Shown: in pieces, positions 1 through 5,334 of the stretch
Numbering within the stretch: the stretch's first letter is position 1
Layout: the number at the start of each line of letters is the position of its first letter
Assembly: GCA_037131575.1 (NCBI GenBank)
Contig: JBAXQV010000189.1
Span: 1-5,475, forward strand
From: VFMC01 sp037131575
Lineage (GTDB): Bacteria; Actinomycetota; Acidimicrobiia; Acidimicrobiales; Ilumatobacteraceae
Reading direction: 5' to 3'
Length of the DNA: 5,475 nucleotides
Program-made: the position numbers and the translations under genes
Notes under the pieces: generated by a model
The model's input: only the letters and a program-made list of their open reading frames with translations
Told to the model about the DNA's origin: nothing
Databases searched by the model: none

Positions 1-273
1 GTGCTGCAGATCTCTGCGCGTATCGGCCACTGCGCACTGCAGCACGTACAGCTCGTCATGCAACGCGTCGAGTTCGGCGCGTGCCATCACCAACTCGCCA
101 TCACTGAGCGCCAGTTCACGTGCTCGCTGGCGGGCCACCCAGTCCCACTGGCGACATCGTTGCGAACAGAACTCCTTCGGGCGACCAGGCCCGTGGCGCT
201 CGGCCAAACCGATTCGGCACCACCGACACCTCGCCTGGTCGGGCACTGCTCCCTCATCAGCCAATTTCGTCAT
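1..273 (-). CDS. Small zinc-finger protein with C-terminal helix, partial (C-terminus off the left edge)
   Basis: Reading leftward from an ATG at 273, 91 codons stay open to the window edge, so the C-terminus is missing. Seen: a CxxC pair (C16, C19) and a CxxxC pair (C36, C40) 16 residues apart, with the second pair in the context GRPKEFCSQRCRQW. This looks like a treble-clef-type zinc-binding site; GRP-x-x-FCS-x-x-CR is a recurring pattern in small actinobacterial zinc-finger proteins. After the finger, residues from about 45 onward are rich in Ala, Glu, Arg and Leu and predict a long helix, probably a coiled coil. There is no signal peptide or membrane segment. Nucleic-acid binding or a role as a regulatory adaptor is inference; the family was not identified. 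No Shine-Dalgarno precedes the ATG, but a -10-like TACAAT lies six bases upstream. A plus-strand reading frame over the same bases shows no family features. Confidence 0.72.
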   Translation of the reverse strand, partial: MTKLADEGAVPDQARCRWCRIGLAERHGPGRPKEFCSQRCRQWDWVARQRARELALSDGELVMARAELDALHDELYVLQCAVADTRRDLQH

Positions 274-285
274 GACGATATTGTA
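274..285 (-). promoter_or_regulatory. Probable leaderless promoter (-10 element) of the zinc-finger gene
   Basis: TACAAT (285-280, minus strand) matches the actinobacterial -10 consensus TANNNT at five of six TATAAT positions. It is followed by six bases (ATCGTC) and then the ATG, so transcription would start at or next to the A of the start codon. No Shine-Dalgarno is present. No convincing -35 hexamer is seen at 16-18 bp. Confidence 0.5.
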
Positions 286-320
286 GTCAGATCGAAGGGT
301 TCGGCTGCCGCATGACGCGA

Positions 321-354
321 CGCTGCTGCCGAAGGTTCCCCTCCGGCAGCAGCG
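321..354 (-). terminator. Strong hairpin downstream of the SPFH gene, probable terminator
   Basis: An 11-bp perfect stem (321-331 with 344-354, core GCTGCTGCCG/CGGCAGCAGC) continues inward through one A/C mismatch and three further pairs to a TTCC tetraloop. It starts about 30 nt beyond the SPFH stop codon (387-385) and lies before the next minus-strand gene, which has its own promoter. No T-run follows on either strand, as is common for terminators in high-GC actinobacteria. Being palindromic, it could act on either strand. Confidence 0.65.
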
Positions 355-384
355 CAACACTTCATCTCACGTCGAGGTCGAGGC

Positions 385-2481
385 TCAGGCTCCTGTTGAG
401 GTCGACATCGCGTCAGCCGGCGGGGCCGGCAGTGCGGCCACATCGCCCGAACCACTGAACCGGCGGATCAGCGATGCAGCCAGACCCTCGAGGCTGCTAC
501 CACCGGTGACCAACACCTCGGGCATCACGTCGATGCGGCCCTCGGCGATGGCGTTGATGGCCGCCACGATGGCCGTGGCGGCAGGCCCGAGCGCTTCCTT
601 CTGCTTCTCGAAACCCTGAGCCCGTGCCAACCCGAGTGCTTCAGCAGCCTTCGCTTCGGCCAAACCCACAGCCTCGGCACGTGATGCTTCCGCACCACCC
701 ACTGCCTGCACCTTCGACGCCTCGGCCATACCGAGTGCTTCCACACGGCTGGCGTCGGCCTTACCGATCACTTCGATCTTGGTGGCCTCGGCACGAGCCG
801 TGGTCTCCACGAAGGCAGCTTCACCACGGGCCTGGGCGGCACGTGCTTCGGCAGCGTTCGAGTTGATCTCGATCGACACCTGCGACGACGCGAGTTGGCC
901 CTGCATATCGGCCGTACCACGGGCCTTTTCCACCTCGATACGAGCCTGCTGGGCATCGCGCTGCTCGTAGAAGGTGGTCTTCTCCTGTTTGGCGATTTCT
1001 CGTTCGGTGAGCACCTGCACCAGTTCCACCGGGAACACCACGTCTTGGATGTAGACACCGCGAGTTTCGACGTCGTACGAGGTGAGATAGCCGGTGATGG
1101 CCTCGAGCGCCGCCCGCTGCACTTCATCACGGGTTTCGATGAACCGCACCGCCTCGAGGCGCTGCAGCGTGTTGCGGAAGTGGTTCCCCACTGCCGACTG
1201 CAACACCTCGTTCACCAGGTTCTGCATGGTGCCCACCATCGAGATCACCTTTGGGGCCTTGGTGTCGCTCACGTGGATCTGCACCTGCAGATCGATCGAG
1301 AACACGAAACCCTCACGGCTCTTGCCTTCGATGGGGCTGAGCTGGGAGTCGAGGTTGTGTGCTTGGCTCGACGCACTCGCCCAGTTCAGGGTGAGAATCG
1401 AGGTGGGCACGAGCTCGGCGGCGTAGATGCGTGGGTTGATTGGGTACTTCCCCGTACGCAGCGGCTCCTGCCAGATTCCGCGTCGGCCGGGGTGAACAAT
1501 GGAGCCGAACTTGAACTCCGACCCGCTGGTGTCGAGTGTGGGCAAGCCCACGAAGCTCTTCACCACCGCCACCTCGCCCTGACGCACCACCAGCATCGGC
1601 ACCATTTCCACCCGCACCAAGAATGGGTTGAGCAGATAGGCGCCGTACAGCAACGGGTCGTGTTGCAGGCCGATGCGGCCACCCCGCGACATGAAGGCTT
1701 GGAAGTCTTGGTAGTTGTTGTGCAACTCGTTCTTACGACCGAGCAGGCGATCGATGATTTCGGCATCAACCGCGTCGGCCGCCTCCATCTCCACCACGTC
1801 GTCGAACCCACCGAGCCGACTGGCGATGTCGCCACTGGGCAACGGTTCACCTTCGAGGGCCGTGACGATGCCCACCATGTCGATGGCGCCATTGGGGGCG
1901 ATCACCGTGACCCGGAGTTGATCGGGGGTGAGCCCGAACGCTTCCGGGGCGAGGATGCCTCGATATTGGCGCGCCAGGCTCTGCAATTCGCTCGATACCG
2001 GTTGGCCGTACACACGGCTTGCCGTGATCACGAGGAACGCTGCAGGGTGTACTGGCACCAGGGTGCCTGGCGGCAACACCGGCCGCTGCACACCCTTTTG
2101 GCCCCCGTTGGTGAGAAACGCCGCGAGGTCGCTGAAGTTGCCGAACTCCTCGTGGAATTCCGCGCTCTTGGCACCGATGGCGATGGGCTCGCCCACCTGG
2201 GCGATGACCACGCCGATTTCACCGGCGGGCACCTGCACCCATGGGTGCTTGCTCACCTGATAGATCGGCCACAGCTTGAACCGCACACCGGGCATGAGAA
2301 GCGCGGCCTGATAGCCGGCCTCCCCTTTACTGGCCACTGGGTTCCCGTCAGCCAGGCTTCGGCGAGCAAGCCGCTTGTTCACCAGACCCACCTCAGCGGG
2401 CCCGATGACACTGAACGACTGCATCACCACCACAGCGACAGCAGCAACAACAACCAATGAGGCGATGAGTACCGCGAACAC
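385..2481 (-). CDS. Flotillin-like SPFH/Band 7 membrane-anchored protein, 698 aa
   Basis: The protein opens with one uncleaved hydrophobic segment (residues 2-20) that should anchor it in the membrane. Residues about 296-500 are the SPFH/prohibitin core: VVRQGEVAVVKSFVG at 298-312, FSIDLQVQIHV at 393-403, then YDVETRGVYIQDVVFP (469-484) and VLTEREIAKQEK. A charged helix (about 495-560) leads into seven 11-residue Ala/Glu repeats (551-627), as expected of flotillin-type Glu-Ala helices. The C-terminus has VMPEVLVTGG (652-661) followed by a polar tail, an arrangement like YqiK/flotillin-type proteins. Known for the family: these proteins oligomerise and organise membrane microdomains. Unusual: the N-terminal module (GE-hydrophobic strand, then GxxGxQ-xxxL-xxG) appears three times, at about 26-84, 83-158 and 298-363, with an unassigned region of about 135 residues before the third copy. 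The start is GTG at 2481, set by a near-ideal Shine-Dalgarno and the anchor right after it. No NfeD partner gene adjoins it. The exact subfamily is uncertain. Confidence 0.93.
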   Translation of the reverse strand: MFAVLIASLVVVAAVAVVVMQSFSVIGPAEVGLVNKRLARRSLADGNPVASKGEAGYQAALLMPGVRFKLWPIYQVSKHPWVQVPAGEIGVVIAQVGEPIAIGAKSAEFHEEFGNFSDLAAFLTNGGQKGVQRPVLPPGTLVPVHPAAFLVITASRVYGQPVSSELQSLARQYRGILAPEAFGLTPDQLRVTVIAPNGAIDMVGIVTALEGEPLPSGDIASRLGGFDDVVEMEAADAVDAEIIDRLLGRKNELHNNYQDFQAFMSRGGRIGLQHDPLLYGAYLLNPFLVRVEMVPMLVVRQGEVAVVKSFVGLPTLDTSGSEFKFGSIVHPGRRGIWQEPLRTGKYPINPRIYAAELVPTSILTLNWASASSQAHNLDSQLSPIEGKSREGFVFSIDLQVQIHVSDTKAPKVISMVGTMQNLVNEVLQSAVGNHFRNTLQRLEAVRFIETRDEVQRAALEAITGYLTSYDVETRGVYIQDVVFPVELVQVLTEREIAKQEKTTFYEQRDAQQARIEVEKARGTADMQGQLASSQVSIEINSNAAEARAAQARGEAAFVETTARAEATKIEVIGKADASRVEALGMAEASKVQAVGGAEASRAEAVGLAEAKAAEALGLARAQGFEKQKEALGPAATAIVAAINAIAEGRIDVMPEVLVTGGSSLEGLAASLIRRFSGSGDVAALPAPPADAMSTSTGA
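601..831 (-). repeat. Seven tandem 33-bp units coding for 11-residue helical repeats in the SPFH protein
   Basis: Residues 551-627 divide into seven ungapped units of 11: ARGEAAFVETT, ARAEATKIEVI, GKADASRVEAL, GMAEASKVQAV, GGAEASRAEAV, GLAEAKAAEAL and GLARAQGFEKQ. The shared pattern is G/A-x-A-E-A-x-(K/R)-x-E-A-(L/V). An 11-residue period (three helical turns) is typical of right-handed or straight coiled coils. The DNA copies have diverged at synonymous sites, so this is an old protein-level repeat, not a recent DNA tandem array. Confidence 0.85.
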
Positions 2482-2486
2482 CGCCC

Positions 2487-2496
2487 CACCTCCTTT
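2487..2496 (-). promoter_or_regulatory. Ribosome binding site of the SPFH gene
   Basis: AAAGGAGGTG on the minus strand is almost fully complementary to the 16S rRNA 3' end. It sits five bases before the GTG start (2481-2479). It decides the non-ATG start and predicts efficient translation, in contrast to the SD-less starts elsewhere in the window. Confidence 0.85.
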
Positions 2497-2568
2497 CCGT
2501 GGTGAGCGTCGACCGGAAACCTCCGATCCGACGAGTCAGGCAACTTGTCTATTACCTGTCTGCTACTC

Positions 2569-2597
2569 GTAGTACTCCTGCCTCACGCGATTGTCAA
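2569..2597 (-). promoter_or_regulatory. Probable sigma-70-type promoter of the SPFH gene
   Basis: The minus strand has a perfect -35 TTGACA (2597-2592), a 17-bp spacer and TACTAC (2574-2569) as -10. The predicted transcript start is near 2562, giving a leader of about 80 nt that includes the strong RBS. The -10 is only a fair match (T1, A2, A5). The -35 abuts the half-site cluster to its right, so a protein bound there could interfere with or assist polymerase. Confidence 0.5.
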
Positions 2598-2600
2598 GAT

Positions 2601-2639
2601 GTCGTCTACGACATGTCGTCTCCGCGACGTTCATGTCGC
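2601..2639. promoter_or_regulatory. Operator-like cluster of alternating GTCGT/ACGAC half-sites
   Basis: Five half-sites alternate in orientation: GTCGT (2601-2605), ACGAC (2608-2612), GTCGT (2615-2619), GCGAC (2624-2628) and GTCGC (2635-2639). The first three are exactly 7 bp apart and form two overlapping inverted repeats. One is the perfect 12-bp palindrome ACGACATGTCGT (2608-2619). The last two form CGCGAC-N6-GTCGCG (2623-2640). The cluster lies between the divergent SPFH and aldolase genes, next to the SPFH -35. The binding protein is unknown; it does not match the actinobacterial LexA box. Confidence 0.45.
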
Positions 2640-2660
2640 GTGGACGGCGATATGGCCAGG

Positions 2661-2666
2661 CAGACT
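2661..2666 (+). promoter_or_regulatory. Weak -10-like element in front of the aldolase gene
   Basis: CAGACT (NANNNT type) lies six bases before the ATG at 2673, the same geometry as at the other SD-less genes here. The match is weak and no -35 hexamer is evident at the right distance. It is listed because no Shine-Dalgarno is present to explain the start. Confidence 0.25.
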
Positions 2667-2672
2667 GGCACC

Positions 2673-3746
2673 ATGCTCTCGCTGCCCACTCCCCCGTCAT
2701 GCGCCTTTGCCAGCGACAACGCTGCCGGCGCTCACCCACTGGTGATGGAAGCCTTGCTCGCCGCCAACCACGGGCACGCTCTCGCTTACGGCGCCGACCA
2801 GTGGACCGCCGAGTGCGAGGCTCGCCTCCGCGACCTGTTCGGGGCACACACCACGAGCTATCTGGTGTGGAATGGCACCGGCGCAAACGTGATGGCGCTC
2901 GCCTCGATGCTGCGGCCAGCCGACGCCGTGGTGTGCAGCACGTGGGCCCACATCGCCGTCGACGAAACCGGCGCGCCCGAGCGCATCCTCGGCGCCAAAC
3001 TGCAAACGCTGCCCACCGCCGACGGAAAGTTGCGACCCGAACAACTCGACTCGCTCGCCCACAACATCGGCGTGCAACACCATGTGCAACCGGGCGTGTT
3101 GTCGATCACCCAGAGCACCGAGCTCGGCACCCTGTACACACCCGACGAAGTGGCGGCGTTGTGCGATGCCGCCCACCGCATGGGCATGTACGTGCACCTC
3201 GACGGCGCCCGTCTCGCCAATGCCACCGCCGCCTTGGGCGGCACCCACGCCGCGCTTCGCTCGTTCACGGTCGATGCCGGAGTCGATGTGGTGAGCTTCG
3301 GTGGCACCAAAGCGGGCGCGGCATGCGCCGAGGCAGTGGTGTTCTGCAACCCCGACCTGGCGAGCCGGGCGATGTTCATCCGCAAGCAGGTCACCCAACT
3401 GCCGTCGAAGATGCGGTTCGTGGCGGCCCAACTGAACGCGCTGCTCACCGACGATCTCTGGATAAACCTGGCGATGCGCTCGAACCAACTGGCACAGACG
3501 CTGTACGCGGCCACTGCCCACCTTCCTGGGCTGAGCTACGACGCCCCGCCGCAGGTGAACAGTGTGTTCCCCATCTTGCCTGCCGATCTCATCGCCCCGC
3601 TCCAAGACTGGTGCTTCTTCTGGGACTGGGACACGAGCCGCAACCAGGTGCGATGGATGACCGCCTGGGACACCACCGAAGCCGATGTCGAGCAGTTCGC
3701 CAGAGGTGTGGCGATCGCCCTCGAACAGCACGCGCTGCAGTCGTAA
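2673..3746 (+). CDS. Threonine aldolase family protein (PLP-dependent beta-eliminating lyase), 357 aa
   Basis: This is a fold-type I PLP enzyme of the low-specificity L-threonine aldolase family, which cleaves L-threonine or L-allo-threonine to glycine and acetaldehyde in the cytoplasm. Motifs seen in order: FASDNAAGAHPLVMEAL (12-28), the usual N-terminal signature; WNGTGANVMAL (66-76), the phosphate-binding loop; WAHIAVDETGAPE (91-103), where H93 should stack on the PLP ring; STELGTLYT (148-156); HLDGARLAN (175-183) with the PLP-contacting Asp177 and Arg180; SFGGTKAGAACAEAVVF (208-224) with Lys213 as the Schiff-base lysine; and SKMRFVAAQL (245-254). Length fits the family (about 340-360 aa). 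The ATG at 2673 puts FASDN where homologues have it; an in-frame ATG at 2652 would add seven residues and cannot be excluded. Relatives usually read GGTKNG where this protein has GGTKAG. Substrate preference cannot be read from the sequence. It is transcribed away from the SPFH gene and followed by a hairpin terminator. Confidence 0.92.
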   Translation: MLSLPTPPSCAFASDNAAGAHPLVMEALLAANHGHALAYGADQWTAECEARLRDLFGAHTTSYLVWNGTGANVMALASMLRPADAVVCSTWAHIAVDETGAPERILGAKLQTLPTADGKLRPEQLDSLAHNIGVQHHVQPGVLSITQSTELGTLYTPDEVAALCDAAHRMGMYVHLDGARLANATAALGGTHAALRSFTVDAGVDVVSFGGTKAGAACAEAVVFCNPDLASRAMFIRKQVTQLPSKMRFVAAQLNALLTDDLWINLAMRSNQLAQTLYAATAHLPGLSYDAPPQVNSVFPILPADLIAPLQDWCFFWDWDTSRNQVRWMTAWDTTEADVEQFARGVAIALEQHALQS

Positions 3747-3764
3747 TGGGCCGATGGCCCGTTT
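3745..3764 (+). terminator. Probable terminator of the aldolase gene
   Basis: GGGCC-GAT-GGCCC (3748-3760) forms a compact stem that extends by a T/G wobble and two A/T pairs to 3745-3763, overlapping the TAA stop. A short T-containing stretch (GTTTAT) follows. It is modest in length but well placed between the aldolase and the whiB promoter. Confidence 0.5.
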
Positions 3765-3787
3765 ATGCAGGAATCCGACACAAATAA

Positions 3788-3816
3788 TTGACTGCAGGAT
3801 TAGTTCTGCCTACGAT
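3788..3816 (+). promoter_or_regulatory. Promoter of the WhiB-like gene
   Basis: TTGACT (3788-3793), an exact 17-bp spacer and TACGAT (3811-3816) make the best sigma-70-type promoter in the window (five of six at -35; -10 of TANNNT type). It lies in a locally AT-richer stretch. A start near 3823 would leave a leader of about 94 nt before the ATG at 3917. Confidence 0.68.
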
Positions 3817-3822
3817 AACCGT

Positions 3823-3904
3823 GCGTCACCGGTGTACCGGCCGGACCATCTTGGTCTGACCGAGCTGAGGGGCTAGCCGGTGTCGTCTGGATGTTGCTAA
3901 TGCC
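3823..3904 (+). promoter_or_regulatory. Structured 5' leader of the WhiB-like gene
   Basis: Several short complementary elements could fold in the leader: CCGG-TGTA-CCGG (3829-3840), GACCA-TCT-TGGTC (3844-3856), and a longer-range pairing of CACCGG (3827-3832) with CCGGTG (3877-3882) that competes with the first. GGCTAGCC (3871-3878) is itself palindromic. No known riboswitch class was recognised. A control role is inference from leader length and folding potential. Confidence 0.35.
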
Positions 3905-3911
3905 GAGGGGG
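3905..3911 (+). promoter_or_regulatory. Ribosome binding site of the WhiB-like gene
   Basis: GAGGGGG lies five bases before the ATG at 3917 and fixes this start. It is also consistent with translation from a leadered mRNA made at the 3788-3816 promoter. Confidence 0.65.
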
Positions 3912-3916
3912 CTTGG

Positions 3917-4222
3917 ATGGCTGCGGTTGAGATTCTGTTCCACCGTCAACTCACCGATGATCGGTGGATGGACACGGCGGCCTGCAAAGGCCTGACCCAC
4001 CTGTTCTTCCCTCCGCCAGCGGAGCGACCACAAGCCCGCGACCGCCGCGAGGCCATGGCCCGCTCGGTCTGCGAGAGTTGCACCGTGGCCAGCACCTGCC
4101 GCGAATTCGCGCGCAGCAACCACGAGTACGGTCTGTGGGGCGGCGAGAGCGAAGACGAACGGCACCAGGCCGGTTTCCGCCTCATCGCCCCCATCGGGGT
4201 GCGCGCTCGCGACGCGGTCTGA
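3917..4222 (+). CDS. WhiB-family (Wbl) iron-sulfur transcriptional regulator, 101 aa
   Basis: All four cluster-ligand cysteines are present: C23 (in TAACKG), then C52 and C55 (CESC) and C61, giving C-x28-CxxC-x5-C. These bind a [4Fe-4S] cluster in the family. Downstream is the Wbl turn motif YGLWGGESEDER (71-82; GLWGG), followed by a short basic tail (R88, R96, R98) expected to contact DNA. FFPPP (30-34) between the first cysteine and the CxxC pair is also typical. Wbl proteins work in the cytoplasm, usually with the principal sigma factor region 4, and respond to redox signals, NO or development. The 101-residue length is normal. The subtype (WhiB1, WhiB2 and so on) cannot be decided, so no symbol is given. 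It has its own promoter and leader, and the kinase gene starts 32 bp after its stop. Family assignment is secure; targets are unknown. Confidence 0.95.
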   Translation: MAAVEILFHRQLTDDRWMDTAACKGLTHLFFPPPAERPQARDRREAMARSVCESCTVASTCREFARSNHEYGLWGGESEDERHQAGFRLIAPIGVRARDAV

Positions 4223-4247
4223 CCCAGCGCTCTGGGTGCCGTACGCT
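4219..4247 (+). promoter_or_regulatory. Probable leaderless promoter of the phosphotransferase gene
   Basis: CTGACC (4219-4224, four of six at -35, containing the whiB TGA stop), a 17-bp spacer and TACGCT (4242-4247, TANNNT) are followed by seven bases and then the ATG at 4255. The mRNA would begin at or beside the start codon, which fits the lack of a Shine-Dalgarno. The kinase could thus be expressed independently of whiB. Confidence 0.5.
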
Positions 4248-4254
4248 CGGCACC
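4222..4254 (+). other. Two mutually exclusive hairpins in the whiB-kinase gap
   Basis: Hairpin 1 pairs ACCCAG with CTGGGT (4222-4227 with 4232-4237, loop CGCT). Hairpin 2 pairs GGTGCCG with CGGCACC (4235-4241 with 4248-4254, loop TACGCT) and ends directly before the kinase ATG. Bases 4235-4237 are shared, so only one can form at a time. In a read-through transcript hairpin 1 could weaken or end transcription after whiB, while hairpin 2 could mask the kinase start. Alternatively the second inverted repeat, which flanks the -10 element, may be a protein site. Confidence 0.45.
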
Positions 4255-5313
4255 ATGAGCACCGGCGATGCACACCGCGATGCCGTGCACGCGGCCTGGT
4301 CGCAGTTCGGCGACCCACGCCATGTCGTCGCGCTCGACGAGGTGAGTGCCAACGTCTCCACCAACCGCGTCTATCGGCTTCACCTCGACGATGCCAGTAC
4401 GTGCATCGCCAAGGTGTCGTCGTACGGTTCGTACTTCTTGTTCGTGGAAGATCACGACCGGTTGCACCGCTGTGCGCGCCTGCTCGAAGGCACCCGTTTC
4501 GACGGCATGTTGGCCGATGTGTGGACCACCGAACGAGATGGTCGCGAGCGGATCTACACCTGGTACGACCAGACGATGTGGGCAGTGTTCTACGACGACG
4601 TGCCCCGCCGCGACGCGCTCCCCCGCGTGCTCGACAACGCGCAGATCGCCAACCTCGGCCGCGAAATCGCCGAGTTCCATCTCGCCTGCACCGATGCGGC
4701 CGCGGCCATTCCAGGAAGTTCGAAGACGATCAAGAGCGACGCCATCCATCTGCTCGACCTGCTCGAGAACCCCTTCGCCTCGCGCAACTTCGACCTCCCC
4801 GCCGAATCGATCGGCCTGCTGTGGCGTCATGCCCACCAGTTCCTCGAACGACTCGACGCAGTGGGCTACGACGAGTGGGCGAAGATTCCGGTACTCATCG
4901 ACTGGAACCTCGGCAACTTCTCGGTCACCCCGAGCGGCGACGGGTTCCGCCTGTTCAGCCGATGGGACTACGACTGGTTCCGTATCGAGCCACGCGTCCT
5001 CGACTTCTACTTTCTGTCACGTGTGTCGAGTCGCACGGGCGACCGCACCCGGTTCACCTACGGCGCACACACGCTGGTGGAACCAAGCTTCCTCACCTTG
5101 CTGAGTGCGTATCACGAGGTGTTCCCGTTGTCGGCCGACGAGATCCGCTTCCTTCCCGAGGTGTACCGCTTCTTCATCCTCAACTACGTGGTGCGCGAAG
5201 GGGCCCGCTTCTTCCGTCGTGACCTGTGCGATCTGTTTCGCCGCGAAGCGGTGAAGTCGTGGCTGCCTGGGTTCGAGCGCTTCGATTTCTCTCCGCTGTA
5301 CGCCCTCGCCTGA
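4255..5313 (+). CDS. Phosphotransferase of the APH/choline-kinase fold, 352 aa, atypical catalytic loop
   Basis: The order of kinase elements is recognisable. An N-terminal strand pair holds NRVYRLHLDD (37-46) and CIAKVSS (50-56), with K53 as the ATP-contacting lysine. A probable hinge/helix follows (GREIAEFHLACTDA, 135-148). The catalytic loop is VLIDWNLGNFSV (213-224), with D216 as catalytic base and N221 as metal ligand. The metal-binding strand is RWDYDW (236-241; D238 in the DFG-Asp role), then the family's closing EPRVLDFYFL (245-254). Most APH-like proteins have HGD-x4-N in the loop; here it is LID-x4-N. About 100 aromatic- and arginine-rich residues follow the core. Related enzymes phosphorylate small hydroxylated molecules such as aminoglycosides, choline, homoserine or sugars; the substrate here is unknown, and antibiotic resistance should not be assumed. 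No signal peptide is seen. The ATG at 4255 is chosen because a -10 sits seven bases upstream and the reading frame farther upstream overlaps whiB out of frame. Confidence 0.82.
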   Translation: MSTGDAHRDAVHAAWSQFGDPRHVVALDEVSANVSTNRVYRLHLDDASTCIAKVSSYGSYFLFVEDHDRLHRCARLLEGTRFDGMLADVWTTERDGRERIYTWYDQTMWAVFYDDVPRRDALPRVLDNAQIANLGREIAEFHLACTDAAAAIPGSSKTIKSDAIHLLDLLENPFASRNFDLPAESIGLLWRHAHQFLERLDAVGYDEWAKIPVLIDWNLGNFSVTPSGDGFRLFSRWDYDWFRIEPRVLDFYFLSRVSSRTGDRTRFTYGAHTLVEPSFLTLLSAYHEVFPLSADEIRFLPEVYRFFILNYVVREGARFFRRDLCDLFRREAVKSWLPGFERFDFSPLYALA

Positions 5314-5322
5314 CCGGCGTGG

Positions 5323-5328
5323 CACGAT
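5323..5328 (+). promoter_or_regulatory. Possible leaderless -10 element before the hydratase gene
   Basis: CACGAT lies six bases before the ATG at 5335, and no Shine-Dalgarno is present in the 21-bp gap after the kinase stop. No -35 hexamer is evident. Coupled translation from a kinase transcript is the alternative. Confidence 0.28.
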
Positions 5329-5334
5329 GCGTTG

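Noticed and set aside
1..315. Plus-strand open frame of 104 codons at the left edge
   Set aside because: It lies opposite the zinc-finger frame, which has paired cysteines and a promoter, while the plus-strand product shows no motif.
895..2460. Long plus-strand open frame (521 codons) opposite the SPFH gene
   Set aside because: Its product is a His-, Val- and Arg-rich composition with no recognisable domain, as expected of the complement of a high-GC gene; the minus-strand product has clear SPFH motifs.
2499..2672. N-terminal extension of the aldolase frame back to a GTG at 2499
   Set aside because: The extra 58 residues are Arg/Ser-rich, unlike the family N-terminus. The region overlaps the SPFH promoter, and its RBS on the other strand runs up to the GTG.
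2697..3731. Minus-strand open frame of 344 codons opposite the aldolase gene
   Set aside because: It has no domain features and mirrors the aldolase codon structure; the aldolase frame contains all PLP-enzyme motifs.
3766..3799. Direct repeat TGCAGGA (3766-3772 and 3793-3799) near the whiB promoter
   Set aside because: Seven bases repeated once is too weak to support an operator claim without conservation data.
3891..3995. Possible small overlapping ORF (34 codons, ATG at 3891) in the whiB leader
   Set aside because: No Shine-Dalgarno stands before it, it runs into whiB out of frame, and its length is within chance for high-GC DNA.
3964..4254. Upstream extension of the kinase frame into the whiB gene
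   Set aside because: The added residues are the out-of-frame shadow of whiB, rich in Pro and Arg, and do not resemble a kinase N-terminus.
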